Source: Hyperoodon ampullatus (lineage: Eukaryota; Chordata; Mammalia; Artiodactyla; Ziphiidae). Taken from it: DNA of 64,000 nt. Shown here piece after piece: positions 36,603 through 48,643 of the stretch (its first letter is position 1; each line of letters starts with the position of its first letter). Below the pieces are notes generated by a model. It was given only the letters and a program-made list of their open reading frames with translations. It did not search any database and was not told the DNA's origin. The stretch is taken from the NCBI GenBank assembly GCA_949752795.1, contig OX457064.1, forward strand, positions 45,132,368-45,196,367. Direction: 5' to 3'. Both the position numbers and the translations under genes were made by a program.

Positions 36603-36950
36603 GTTTTTTTATTTGAAGTATACTCGATGTATAATATTATATATTACAGGTGTACAATACAGTGATTCACAATTTTTAAAGGTTATACTTCACTTATAGT
36701 TATAAAATATTTGCTGTATTCCCTGTGTTGTACAGTATATCCTTGCAGCTTCTTTTATACCTAATAGTTTGTACCTCTTAATCCCCTACCCCTATATTGC
36801 CCCTCCCTCCTTCCCTCTACCCCCTGCTAACCACTAGTTTGTTCTCTATATATGTGAGTCTGCTTTTTTGTTATATTCACTAGTTTGTTGTATTTTTTAG
36901 ATTCCACATATAAGTGATACCATATAGTATTTGTCTTTCCGTGTCTGATC
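36603..36950 (-). mobile_element. Older L1 3' end, opposite orientation
   Basis: The reverse complement contains cacttatatgtggaatctaa, agagaacaaactagtggtta and a gtacacctgtaatatataat terminus with an A-rich tail. It shares its first segment with the neighbour at 35,905-36,460. The two tails converge, giving an imperfect inverted repeat with about 140 bp between the tail ends. Confidence 0.75.
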
Positions 36951-37067
36951 TGTACTTTCTTACCCTACCTTATTTTAGCATTATTATTGCAAAAGGTACT
37001 TCCAAATTAGTACCTTTGCTACAATATTTAAATTTAAATGTCCTCTAAAATAAATTACAGTATTTCA

Positions 37068-37212
37068 GGGAATTCCCTGGTGGCCCAGTGGTTAGGACTC
37101 TGCACTTTAACTGCTGAGGGTCTGGGTTGGATGCCTGATTGGGGAGCTAAAATCCCACAAGCCGCCCGGCACGGCCGAAAAATAAAAATTAAAAAAATAA
37201 TAAATAAATAAT
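37068..37212 (+). mobile_element. tRNA-Glu-derived SINE, short CHR-like subtype
   Basis: It opens as a gggaattccctggtggccca phrase, passes tctgcactttaactgctgag and ends gccgcccggcacggccgaaa with an A-rich tail. The 9-bp sequence agtatttca flanks it at 37,059-37,067 and 37,213-37,221. The subtype matches the element at 29,056 rather than the 210-bp copies. Confidence 0.87.
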
Positions 37213-37270
37213 AGTATTTCAAATAGAAAAGCTATCAGCTAGGAAATGCAAAAAGGAGGCACTTCAAATT

Positions 37271-37311
37271 GAGGACAGCATTTTGAGGACAGCATTTTAA
37301 GTACAGCATTC
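37271..37311. repeat. Small 14-bp tandem repeat, three copies
   Basis: gaggacagcatttt occurs twice exactly and is followed by a third, altered copy (aagtacagcattc). Confidence 0.85.
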
Positions 37312-38299
37312 AAAAGGTAATAGAAGGGAATTTAAACCTTTACGTATGAATATAAAATGATGTTACGTACGTCTGAAAACATAGACGTATCAACTTTCTT
37401 CTATTTAAATGTGTCCCCTTTTAGCTAATTGAACGTGTCTTGTGTTGAAATGAATTATTTTTTCATATTCTTTTTGTCACATATATGGCATTACTTGAAA
37501 CAAATCTAAGGAGCAATAGCAACTCTGTGGTTTGTTTATTTTTATGGTAAACAACAATAGAAGGATTGGCAATAGAAAACTTGCTCAAATATATAAAAAT
37601 TTATACTAGATTTTCCAAGCATATTTGTAAGGGACCTCATATGCTGTGTAAATACCTGTTTATATATTTGTAAAGTAACTATTGTGGAACATGTAATGGG
37701 GACTTTTTAGTAGCCTAAAAATCAAACAACCCCTTTAGCACTCATAGCTTGCTTTCTTAAATGTATATTTAAAATGGTAAGAAGATTTGGAATGAGTTTT
37801 TAACATTCTGGCTGTGTAGCAAATCTCTTGTCTGAAGTTAAAGGCTTTTAAGTCGTCTCTCAGGAAAAAAAGACAAGTATCTCTTAGTAATAGGATGACT
37901 GACTCTTCACAGAATTTCATTAGAATTCACTTGTACCATTCTAAATCCCACAAGTATTGCACAATTTTCAGTAAATTTACAAAGGGACAGAGTTGTGTGG
38001 GACAGATTCAAAAGACAATTCAACAGTATTCAGAGCAGAAGTTATTCTGGTTTCAGATTTAGATTAGTTTTTAATGCCTGCATCTGTATAGCATTGTATA
38101 ATATTTAAACAATTTTTCAAATATTAATTCACCAACCTCAAGCTTCAGGCTGTTTTGAAAGTGTGTTTATAAAATGATTTGGGGGTTAGTGATCAATGAG
38201 GGTCATTTTACTTGTTCCGTGTTTCATAATTCGTTTGCTTCTACCTTTCCCTCTTGCCTTCCATTTTCCCTCCTCCCTTCCATTTTCTTCAGCTTTTAT
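37312..38299. other. Unassigned non-coding sequence
   Basis: Nothing recognised. Confidence 0.45.
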
Positions 38300-38720
38300 T
38301 TCTTCAATTATTCATTGAACATATATTGTATGTTGGTAGCTATGTTCAATGTGAAGAAGTAAAGCTATGGTTCCTAGGTAATAAAATACTATGAACTAGT
38401 TGGGGAAACATTGAAAAACATGAGAGGTTAAATAACAGAAAAGACCGGCATATGCTATGATGGGAATAGTCAAAATGACAATAATAACAGTGGTGACATC
38501 TTCCAAATAGAAACAGTTAGAAAACATGTATGCTTGGGTATAGCACATTTTCTATATTACATTATTTATACTATTATATGCAAGCGACTCTAGGAAGACA
38601 TAGATCACAATGGGCTGAGCGCTCAGTAAAAAAAACTTTTCTTGAAGAGAATGTACTTTGTCAAAGTTTGGAGGTATAAGTGGCTTGAAATAGATAAAGA
38701 AGAGTAAGGTCGTCCTTCCA
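38300..38720 (-). mobile_element. L2-like fossil fragment
   Basis: caattattcattgaacatat, then ctagttggggaaacattgaa and gcatatgctatgatgggaat resemble the reverse L2 3' region. Diverged and interrupted. Confidence 0.42.
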
Positions 38721-39589
38721 AGAAAAGAAACAATATAATAAATAAAATCACGGGGCTGAAAATGAGAAGATATATTTAGATGATAATTATATATTTGCCT
38801 GGTTGGAAAACAAGGCTGTTTTTGTTTGTTTGTTTAATAAATTGTATGGGAGACAAGGCTGGAAATAAAAGTTAGGATAATTTTTTCAGTAAGACTTGAT
38901 TATCTACCTGTAGAATTTTTAAACTAGTGTAGATGCAGTTGATTTGAGCAGATATTTAATTTGATAATAGACATGCTACAGAAAGATTAAATATTTTCTA
39001 CCCAATTCTCCAGTCTACATGCTAACCATGATTATTGTTTCAAGAAACTCTTCTTGATTTATTTTAAAGTCAAACCCAGTTTATTCTTAATACATAAATA
39101 TTAAATCTATAAGATTTATCTTAAAATGATGCTTTATTAACATAATTATTTAATTAGAGGAAAATCTTATCTCAGTTAAAAAATTAGAGAAAAATTGCTG
39201 CTTTAAAAAATTGATTTAAATTCATGTGAGAATACTGTGCAAGCTGAGTTTCGTGCCCTGAGAGCAATAAGGAAATTTCCAAAAGGTAAAGTGAGTTATT
39301 TTTTGCAGGATAGAATGGGTAAATGTAGTTATAAAGTATCTCCCCTAAAAACAGAACTAATTTTTTAGAAGGAATTATATTATAGTGGGGAAGGAGTGAA
39401 GTTTACCTTGACATTTAAGAGTTGGGAAGAAAAACCAAGAAGAGTTTTTGAGAACACCAGTAGCATTTGGGTATCATAGATGCCAAGGATAGAGTATTTC
39501 AAAGTGGGACTGGTAAATAGTGCAAATACTTAAGACAATTAAATAATGTAGTATGTGTGGACTGTCTGTTGGATTTAGCCATTTGTAGT
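38721..39589. other. Unassigned AT-rich sequence
   Basis: It contains a short TTTG run near 38,818-38,836. Nothing else recognised. Confidence 0.42.
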
Positions 39590-39900
39590 TCAGCGATCAC
39601 ATTGGAAAGAACAGATTTTGGGTGTTCAGAAGGGAAAACCATAATTATTGCATTAAGGAGATGTTAGGGAGTGAGGAAATGGAGACAGTTTAGGGTAGTC
39701 CATTGAAGAAGCTTGCACTTGTAAAATGCGGGATAAATTGAAAGGCAGGGATACTTGGATATGGGTAGGGACATTTGTTAAGGTTGGAAAATATTTGAGT
39801 ACGTTAAAATGTTGATGAGAAAGGACCATTATCAAATGATAGGTAAAAAACATGGAGGGGATAATTAACAATTTAGCTGAGATTATCTACCAGGAGTAAA
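39590..39900 (-). mobile_element. Possible L2 fossil fragment
   Basis: gggagtgaggaaatggagac is a phrase of antisense L2. The flanking sequence fits only loosely. Confidence 0.38.
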
Positions 39901-40349
39901 GAGAGAGGGGTCATTGTTGAAGGTTTGTGAAGTTTTGTGTATAAAGGTAACTCTGATGCCTTAATTTCCCAAAGAAACTCTCTTTGGTGTTTTCTCCCAG
40001 GCCTTTGGTGTTCTGTTTTGCATCTTAATCTTTTGCCCAGTCATCTGCTGCTTCTCTGGCCAAGATGAGTTCCAAACTGCTCAAAACAGAGACATTGGCA
40101 TCGAAAGAAGGGACCAGAGTCCCATGCTGGAAATACTGGCTGTCTTCTTCAATACTGCCACTGAATCGGGGAAGGAATGGGACAAGGGCAGAAAAAAAAG
40201 CCACAAAACTTTTCTACCATTTTAAAGTTGACTTCTTCTTGATTCAGCATTCAGTTAGTTGTTGTAAACCTTTCCCAGGGTTCTGACAGATTTGGTTCTA
40301 ACAATTTCTGCTTATTTTTCAATATTTTGACAAGTGATGGTAGCTTGGA
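39901..40349. other. Unassigned non-coding sequence
   Basis: It holds a 73-codon ATG frame at 40,065-40,286 with an acceptable start context (A at -3). It has no domain, no neighbour exon and no splice signal that I can support. Confidence 0.4.
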
Positions 40350-41340
40350 GCTGCTCATTCTGCCATTTTATTTACATCATTTAATACCATGTGTTTGCTT
40401 TAAACAGTGTATTGAAGAAATGTTTATTTATAATTCATACCATTCACTTCACCCATGTAACATGTACAAGTCAATGTTTTTTAAATATAGTCACAGGGTT
40501 GTGCAACCATCACCAGAAAAAATTTTAGAACATTTCATTTCCCTAAAAGAAATCCCATACCCATTCACTGTAACTCCCTAGTCTCCGCACTGATCCCCCC
40601 AGCCCTCCAAAGCCAGTGATCTATTTTCTTTCTCTATAGATTTCCCTAGTATGGAATTTCATGTGAATAGGATCATACAATGTGTGGTCTTTTTGACTGG
40701 CCTCCTTTACATAGAACACTGTTTTCAAGGTTTATCCATGTTGTAGAAGTGTGTATCAGTACTTAATTTTTTTTTAAGATGAACAGTATTCCATTTTATG
40801 GCTATAGCACTTTTTATTTACCTTCAGTTGATATTTGGTTGTTTCTACTTTTGGCTATTTTGAGTAATGCTGCTATAAATATTTGGGGTTTGTATGGATA
40901 TATGTTTTTAGTTGGGTATATACCTAGGAGTAGAATTTCTGGGTCACATGGTAACTCTATGTTTAACATATTAAAGAAATGCCAAACTGTTTTCCAACAC
41001 TGCTGCGCCATTTTACAATGTATGAGGGTTTCAGCTTCTTTCACCAACACTTGTTATTTCATGTCTTTTTGTTGTATACATTCTAGAGGGTGGGAAGTGG
41101 CATTCCATTGTGGTTTTGATTTGCATTTCCCTAATGACTAATGATGTTGAGCATATTTCCACATGCTCATTGCCATTTATATGTATTCTTTGGAGAAATA
41201 TTATTCAGATCCTTAGCTCATTTTTAACTGGGTTATTTGTCTTATTATTGAGCTATAAACTTACATGTATATTCTGGACATAAGTCCCTTATCAGATATA
41301 TGATTTGAAAATATTTTATCCCATTCTCTGTAGTATTTTT
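40350..41340 (-). mobile_element. Old L1 ORF2 C-terminus and 3' UTR
   Basis: Minus strand. The frame at 40,814-41,050 encodes an eroded copy of the ORF2 C-terminus, with CWKTVWHFFNMLNIELPCDP and LLLGIYPTKN in place of the usual CWWDC…[14 protein letters not shown] order. The flanking phrases, such as gattttgatttgcatttccc in plus orientation, agree. The 3' UTR part (40,360-40,700) contains the gttgtgcaaccatcaccaga phrase typical of old L1s. Not functional. Confidence 0.78.
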
Positions 41341-41459
41341 AGATGTATCCATGCAGATGCATGTGCACACATGCACATATTTGCTTCTAACTATTGTGTG
41401 ACACCTCATGTTAGTCTTCTACCACATTTTATCTATTTGATCCTCCTGTGATAGACACC

Positions 41460-41660
41460 TGGGACTCCTCACTGTCACAAATAATGATGCAATAAACATC
41501 CTTATGGGATTTTGTTATGTATATCTTAGGGATATATATCCAAAATGAAAATTGCTAACTCATGGGCAATTTAATTGCCTTCCTGAATGGATGTTTCCAG
41601 GATGGATGTCCCAGTCGATACTCTCACTAGCAGTGTGTGAAGGGACCTATGTCATGTGTC
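41460..41660 (-). mobile_element. Old L1-like fragment
   Basis: gatgcaataaacatccttat, a tatatcttagggatatatat phrase and actctcactagcagtgtgtg repeat, in diverged form, the antisense ORF2 C-terminal text seen at 40,860-41,010. It is a second, independent copy beside the first. Confidence 0.5.
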
Positions 41661-41849
41661 CTATATCCACAACAACAATCGAAATTATACATCTTTCTAT
41701 TTTTACTGATCTGATGCTTATAATGTAACTTGTTGTTGGACTTCGTAGTTTTTAGATTTCCTTTCTTAATTTTGTAGTTTCAAACATGTAGTAAACTTTC
41801 TAAGTTTTGCTGTATTCAACTTCAAAATAAAACAAATAATATCTCTTTT

Positions 41850-41935
41850 ATAAGGTTGCAAGAAATAAATGAAATGATACACAATGCCCCTTTTCAGTGC
41901 TGGGCACACAGTAAGCATTTAAAACTATAAGGTCT
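41850..41935 (+). mobile_element. MIR 3'-end fragment
   Basis: gaaataaatgaaatgataca, then cagtgctgggcacacagtaa and gcatttaaa fit the MIR 3' part. Confidence 0.55.
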
Positions 41936-42289
41936 TGCTACTATGTTGTTAAAAACTATAAGGACCTTTGCAGATAGTGCTGGTGGGAAAATAATAAAAA
42001 TAGAATATTAGTTTCTCACAAAATGGTAAATGTTGTTCTTGTTCTGATGTTCTAGCCTCCAAGTGTATCCTCTCTGATCACTTGGCCTTCTTTCTTTTCT
42101 CCAGTGTTTCTAACTTTTATTCTGACAAAATAGATGTTTACTGGTTTGCCTATGTAACCAGTTTCATTACCTGCTATTGATGATGGTCTAAGGCACTGTT
42201 GACAGCCTCTCCACCAAGTCTGCAATCCTGGATGCAGCCTCAGTGAGATTAAAATTTGGCACCTTGAGCAAAATGGAAAATAGTCTTGG

Positions 42290-42500
42290 ATAGATCGTGG
42301 ACTCTAGAACCATACTGCCTGAGTTCAAATCTCAACTTTATCATCTAGTAACTATGCTATTTTTGGTAAACACCTAACTCCTTTGAGCTTCAGATTACTC
42401 ATTGTAAATTGGAGATCATAATAGTGCTGACCTCAAACAGTGGCCACAAGGATGGAAAGTAAACACTTAGTAGCTGCCACATAGTAAGCATGTCCCATTT
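42290..42500 (+). mobile_element. MIR SINE fossil
   Basis: gactctagaaccatactgcc, gagttcaaatctcaacttta (B-box region), gagcttcagattactcattg and a ccacatagtaagca end follow MIR over nearly its full length. Confidence 0.82.
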
Positions 42501-43638
42501 ATGTTGCTCCTGCTGCTACTGATGATGATGATGATTATAGAGGGCACTTTAAGTAACCAATAATTGATTGAGGGCAGCTTGTATTCACAATACACTTCAG
42601 ATCATGTGTATATGGTGATTTCTGCTTTTGTCCAGATAACCATTACTTAGCTCTAGGTCATGGCAGGTAGTGCTGAAATCAGGGTTAGTCTTGCTTCCAC
42701 AGTCAATCATGTACAACTTTACCTTGGAGTTTTACCCTGGAGCTCTACCTTGGAAGAAGCAAGTGGGAACCTTCCTTTTTGCCTTGTTAATATTCATTCT
42801 CAATCCTAGCATATTCATCAGCTTTACATACCAACCACACTCAGTAACTCAGAATTAGGCAAGCTTATGCAATATACAATATATATGTGGCAACTTAAAT
42901 AAGTGCCTTTAGAGAGTAAGAGATGATTAGGAATGTGATTTACAAGCCAACTTTCAGTTTAAATGAAAGGGGAGGAAAAAGTAGAAGAGCAAAGAAAGAA
43001 TCTCAGCTTGCCCAATTGCATATAGATTCAGTAAATGTGAAAAGCTAGTTTAAACACCTAATAATATTGATCTTCCCCCAAGGTTTTTTTGTTTTTTTTT
43101 TTTTTTTGTAGCTGACTTAATTAGTGTTTATTAACCATTCTCCACCAAATGCTTGTCCAATACCTTAAAAGTCTATCTCAGCAGCTATAATCTCTACCAG
43201 TGCTAAAAAATGCCTCCCTATCATGCCTGCTCCAGTGGAATTTAATTTGTATCTACTTACCTAATGTTCAGACAATGAGCTTAGTGAAAGATTCATCCAT
43301 CAGTTGGTTGTTTTTTCCATAAAATTAAACAAATTACCTAATACTGTTTTCTTTACTAAGTTGAATAAAAAAAACAGCAGGCTTGTAAAAACAAAGCGTA
43401 AGTACATCTTTGATGAAAAGAGAACAAAACATATTTTAATCAGCTTGTGGTGAGTTTTAAACACTTTATTATGAACCTGGAAAAAAATGAATCTAGAATA
43501 TAATCTGTACAGAAATAAAAATTAGAGATGATTGACTACCTTTAGATGAAATGAGAACAGATACTTGGTAAAAGTTTTATAAAGATGAACTTTTAACCTA
43601 TAAATGTCTTTGTAATTCTTAGATTTGCTCAGATACAT
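42501..43638. other. Unassigned non-coding sequence
   Basis: It contains T7-G-T16 at 43,084-43,107 without an attached SINE body, and a GAT trinucleotide run near 42,521-42,535. Nothing coding. Confidence 0.42.
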
Positions 43639-43756
43639 AGAAAGAGAGAAAAAAAAAAGGAAGAGCAGGAGGAGGGGGAGGAGGAAGAAGTAGAAAAGAG
43701 AAAGAAGAAAGGAAGGAAGGTAGAAAAGAAGGAAGGAAGAGAGGGAGGGAGGGAAA
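43639..43756. repeat. Polypurine (GGAA/GAA) tract
   Basis: About 118 bases of A and G on the plus strand, broken by only two T residues (43,691 and 43,721). It includes GGAAGGAAGG and GAGGGAGGGAGGG segments. Confidence 0.9.
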
Positions 43757-43949
43757 TAATTATTATGCTCAGTACTCTTATACTAGTTCAACTTCTGCTG
43801 CATTCTAAGCACTAAGGAAGTCTTTGGTGGCATCTGTGATTCTCCATCAAATAGCACCAGCATTCAGAAGGTTTGTCAAGGCGAGGTAAAGATCAGTGAA
43901 GAGTGTTAGAAAGAAAAAGTTGTAGTAAAAGTAAGAGACTAATATTTAT

Positions 43950-44205
43950 TAATTACTGTGTTGCAGGTATGGAATGAGGCATTTTTCATCTGTTATCTCA
44001 TTGGCCTCCTGCCATTCCTCCACCCCCACTCATAATGTTGATATTAGTATTCAACTTTCAAAAATAAAAATAAATAAATAAACACAGGGCTAAGATATCA
44101 TACTCAGTATCACATATTTAGAAGGTAAAATTTTCTGGAACTGAAACCGTATCTGTCTGACTCTGAAACCCACACTCTTTACACCACATCTTACTGCTAA
44201 GAGGC
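43950..44205 (-). mobile_element. MIR SINE fossil
   Basis: aatatttattaattactgtg, tctgttatctcattggcctc, and gaaaccgtatctgtctgact followed by a cccacactctttacacca phrase correspond to reverse MIR. An A-rich (AAAT)n expansion sits at 44,060-44,085. Confidence 0.6.
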
Positions 44206-44564
44206 AACTGCTCTGCCAACTTGCTAAAGATTTTTTTTAATGGTTGGTTAATCTGTGCCTTCTGCAGGGGTAATTTCAGCTCTCAGGAGGAAACTCCAAG
44301 TTTCCTGGCCAGTCTTGACCCCAGAGTAGGGGCTGGAATACGGAGTAACTGAGTGATTAAACTGATTTGACCATGAAAATAACCAGAATGATTGGCCTGC
44401 GATGTAATGGCAACGATAACAACTAAATGAATTTGAACTGATTGACCAGGTTATTTGCTTAGGGATTTCCTTTTTAGGTGACTACGTATACGTTCTTTGG
44501 AGTTCAGCTAAGTTATATAGCAGTGTGTACAGTAGTCACCAAAATCTGTAGCCCTGTTTCTTCA
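44206..44564. other. Unassigned non-coding sequence
   Basis: Nothing recognised. Confidence 0.42.
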
Positions 44565-45000
44565 TTTGCTTATTCACTCATTTATTCAATTATAGGCCTC
44601 TATTCCAGGCCTATGTTAGTCAATGTTGGATCAACCAGACAAAGTCTTTTGCTAAAGAAGCTCACATCTACTAAAAGATACAAATAACAGAATCTGTGAT
44701 CTCAACACAGTGCAATAAATACCGATAGAGTTATACAAAAAGCAACATGAAGAGTTTTATGACTTTGAGAAGTGTCACAAAATATTTCAATGAGAAATAC
44801 TTGATTGTGGTCCTGAGGGATGCTTTATACAGAAGAATTCTGGGGAAGACTGCAAAAGCATCCAGGAAAAAAAAATAGCATAGCATTTTTAGAAAATGGC
44901 AAGCAGTTTGATAGGTCTGGAGGTTGACTGCTGGAAAGTGAAAGACAAAGGCAATAGACAAGTAGACTAGTAATGAGAAACCATAAAGAGTTTATATAAT
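44565..45000 (-). mobile_element. L2 fossil fragment
   Basis: tcactcatttattcaattat, aagaagctcacatctactaa, and later a ggcaagcagtttgataggtc phrase follow reverse L2 order. The 76-codon minus frame (44,731-44,961) is a by-product. Confidence 0.52.
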
Positions 45001-47632
45001 TTATGCTAATTAGATTAAAATAAATATATGCTGCTACTTTTGTTTCTCTTACTCTGTTTTATTTATTTATTTATTTTAAAGACAATCACTTTTCTTGAAT
45101 CACCTGAAATAAACCTGGTTTTTCAGTTTTTAAGTGATTCTGTGTGATCAAGAATATGATTCGGTGACTATTATTTCTGCTTAGACCATTGAAGTTATAA
45201 GAAAGCATCTCAGAATGGATCAGTAGAGTTTCAAATTGAGAAATAACTTGATTCAGCAATATTTAGGAGATTTCCCTCTGGTTTGTAGTTTTTAAATATG
45301 TGTTCAGGAATCTAGATCCATTGGCTTTTGAAGCTATCTTGAGGAAAAAAATAAATCTTAAGTGAGCATTATTCTATTACCAGGAAAAGTAAAAGCTAAA
45401 TGTGTTTAATTTTGAGTGATCAAATATTATTAAATAAAGATACTTTATCAAAATGTGTTCAAAACTAAGGCAGGCATGAGAGATGCAATTGTTTGAGGAA
45501 ATTAATATGCAGAGTCTTAAAAATTAATGTAGCACATTACTCACTTACCTCTGTTCACCAAAACTTTCTCAATATCTCTGCTTTGCTCTTTATGAATTCT
45601 CAATTATCTATATATAAGATGCCAATTTTTTAACTTCAATTTGCAAGTGCATACAAAGATTCTGGCTACCACTAATTTAGGTCCTTGGATATAAAATGTC
45701 CTAGAATGAACTCGAATGCTCTTACCCAGTTTTGGAAAGACCACATGTAGATTTATAAAATCTGTGATTGGTTAGTTCAGTTGCTTAGAAGACAGTGCCT
45801 AAGAGTCACTTTTATGAGGTTTAAATTTTAGTTATCTGAGCTCTATTAATGAATTGAAAACAGGACTCATTTTCTGAATCAGTCATCCTTTGAATGGGTG
45901 TTATTGGTCACTATAGATTCTGGGTAGATATCTGGATGTGTCAGAATAAAGGCATTGCTTCTACCAGAAAACAGTCCAAGATATGATTTCTTCTGAGAGC
46001 GTATAAAGAGGAAGATCTCCATAAGAAAAACTAAATATATTATAGCATTATAGCATTATAGCTCATAATCAATTCCATTATATTTAGGGTTGAACTCAAG
46101 GTTCAGCATTGGACTTTGAGAAATTAAAACTCTCTGAGCCAAAGGTTTATAATCCATGAGAGAAAGGGGATTGTGTATCAACAAGGTTATCCTTCCCAGT
46201 TTTACTCATCTTTTTTCATTCTTCCTGTTCCGTTTGATGTTCAAGGTTTTAGCCGCCAAATAGTATCATTGGTTGTATACTTAAACTAATAGTTTCCTCT
46301 TTCCCCCAAATCTGTATTTCCCTCAGAGGGGCAAAGGTAGATTTGTTCATGGGAGGGAAAAAGGAGAACAGAGGAGAAGAAGAGTCAAAGAGTGATTCTT
46401 GATATTAGGCCACATGATTGTTTCTGGGGGGAAAAGTAATTTGTTTAGTTCTCTGCTAATGGCAAAGATCTTCTTGCTAGCGTGAACTGTGTTGTGAGAA
46501 GAATGCTAAGGAGAGTGTGTATATCTATATATGACCTTATTTATTGTTTACCTAAAAGGAACATTGCTTTTTCATCCATGTGAATGTGACAGAATAAAAT
46601 GGTATAGCATATGTAGCATTATTTTGGAAAATATACTAATTTAGTAGATTTGAGTCTTGTTCAAATTCTGATGAAACATACTTTTTCCAGTGTTTTTCTC
46701 TATGTAAATTTGATTAGATTTGAATCAAATTTGATTTGATTAGTTTTCTAACTCCAAGGGGAAGATAGATTGAGCAGTTTGACAGGGAGCATACTGTGCT
46801 GTTTATTTTTTGTCTGTATCTGAGTATGTGCAGTTTTCAGTAGAATCCAAAGATTTTGAGATTTTCAGAGTCTAAGACCCTAAAAAGGTTATAAGCCACC
46901 CCCTTTATTCTATCAAAATAACTTTGAAATTTATTCTAATAAACTATGATAGTATTTGCTCCATAATTTTTTTGCAACTTTAGTCATTTAATTAATGATA
47001 TTTTCCTAAGTTTAGAATCTAGCTTGGGCAGGATAGGGTTAAAACTGCTATTATTTTTTTTAAAAGATTTATAGGTAATCAAAGTATATTATATTTCCAG
47101 ATATTCATTCCCAATTAATTCAATAAACTTGCTTGTCTCTGCTAAGAAGAGGATGAATAAAACTACGTTGATGTTGTGGTCCATAGAAGAATTTAAATAT
47201 TGATTTAAATTAGATCCTCACTATAATATGAGTCTGAATTTTCTGTTTGCTTAGCCTCTCTATTGTCAGAATGAGTGAGTAGGTAGATAGATAGAGGTTT
47301 TTACTAGCCTGAAACCTACCAATAAATAGGATATAAGAGAAAGTGCTGACATAATTGAAAACTGGTAAAGGTGGAGGGGCTTTAAAGGCTGCACATGTTA
47401 GGAGCAGAGAGAAGGGACTTCAGGGTCAGACTCACTTCTGCTTATGTTGAATGAGAGACATAATCTCTTTTCACCAAGTATTTTATGAAATTGCTTTATA
47501 ACAATTTTTCCCACAAAAATTATGGATAAATAGGGTTATGTTGATCTCAATTGCATAGACTTTTCATAATAATCTTATATAAATGTATCTTTGACAACTT
47601 TATAAAGCTTGACCAATGTATCAATTGTTTTT
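45001..47632. other. Unassigned non-coding sequence
   Basis: About 2.6 kb with only small simple motifs: (TTTA)n at 45,059-45,077, three attatagc units near 46,040-46,065, and a short self-complementary stretch at 46,705-46,745. No repeat family or gene recognised. Confidence 0.42.
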
Positions 47633-47762
47633 TATTTAATTTAATTTTATTTATTTTTTTTATACAGCAGGTTCTTATTAGTTACCTATTTTATACATAT
47701 TAGTGTATACATGTCATTCCCAATCTCCCAATTCATCACACCACCACCCCTACCACCCCTGG
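47633..47762 (-). mobile_element. Very short L1 3' tail (type A)
   Basis: The reverse complement gives the same terminal text as the L1 at 3,324-3,815, including a gatgaattgggagattggga phrase and a tacactaatatgtataaaat phrase. tcaattgttt (47,621-47,630) and tcagttgttt (47,763-47,772) are the likely target duplication, with one mismatch. Severe 5' truncation leaves about 130 bp. Confidence 0.85.
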
Positions 47763-47772
47763 TCAGTTGTTT

Positions 47773-48437
47773 TCCTGGAAAAATAATTCATGATTTACAA
47801 GAATATTACAGAGTAAAATCCTAGTTTAAGGGCTTAAATTTTTTCTCCAAATTAAGTTGAATAGACATGAACTTGTCCAAAGTGCATTGTTTTTATATTT
47901 GGTAATTGTGAAATAGAAAAATTTATGAATTGCATGCAAGGATGAAGAACTCTACAGATTAAAGATATGAAAATGAATAAATTGTACAGGATAGAGATTA
48001 GAATATAATAGCTCTGGAAAAATATTAGACATGTGGTGAAGTTAAATACAAAATATTACCTATCCTGGTGAGAAACACTAATGTATGTATATACACACAT
48101 ATATTTATACATCACAAGTCTCACCCTGGAGTATAAGCATAGAGTTTATAACTGGGCACAGACCTGACATTTTTGTCTAATACATTTAGTTTCTGGAAGG
48201 CTCAGAACTTCTGAACTTAGTCTGTTCTCTTCCAGATCATGGATTCCTTCTTCTGTGCTGTTTGACCATTCAGTTACTATTCTGAAAGTTGAACTAGTAG
48301 GTTGTTGGGCAGCTAAAATTGCTATTTTTACACTAGGGTGAAATCACAGTCTTTATGATTTTACCCAATGGTCCTAATTTATTGACATGACACAGAATAG
48401 CTTTCCTTTCTCTCAGTAGACTACCCTTCAAATCAAG
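47773..48437. other. Unassigned non-coding sequence
   Basis: Nothing recognised apart from a TATG/CACA-rich patch near 48,082-48,112. Confidence 0.42.
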
Positions 48438-48449
48438 ACTATAGTTAAT

Positions 48450-48595
48450 GGGTTTTTTAAGCATATTTATTGGAGTATAATTACTTTACAATGTTGTGTT
48501 AATTTCTGCTATATAACAAAGTGAATCAGCTATATGTATACATTTTTCCCCATATCCCCTCCCTCTTCCCTCTCCCTCCCACCCACCCTATCCCC
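48450..48595 (-). mobile_element. Very short L1 3' tail (type B)
   Basis: tatttattggagtataatta, a tataacaaagtgaatcagct phrase and the C-rich ccctccctcttccctctccc run match the terminus of the L1s at 29,451 and 52,564 in reverse. A perfect 12-bp duplication, actatagttaat, lies at 48,438-48,449 and 48,596-48,607. Confidence 0.92.
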
Positions 48596-48643
48596 ACTAT
48601 AGTTAATAAGTTTTTGAAGTTCGCCTTTGTTTTAATATGACAA

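Noticed and set aside
40065..40286. 73-codon ATG frame with a fair start context
   Set aside because: No domain, no splice partner and no repeat-independent support. This length is expected by chance in 64 kb.
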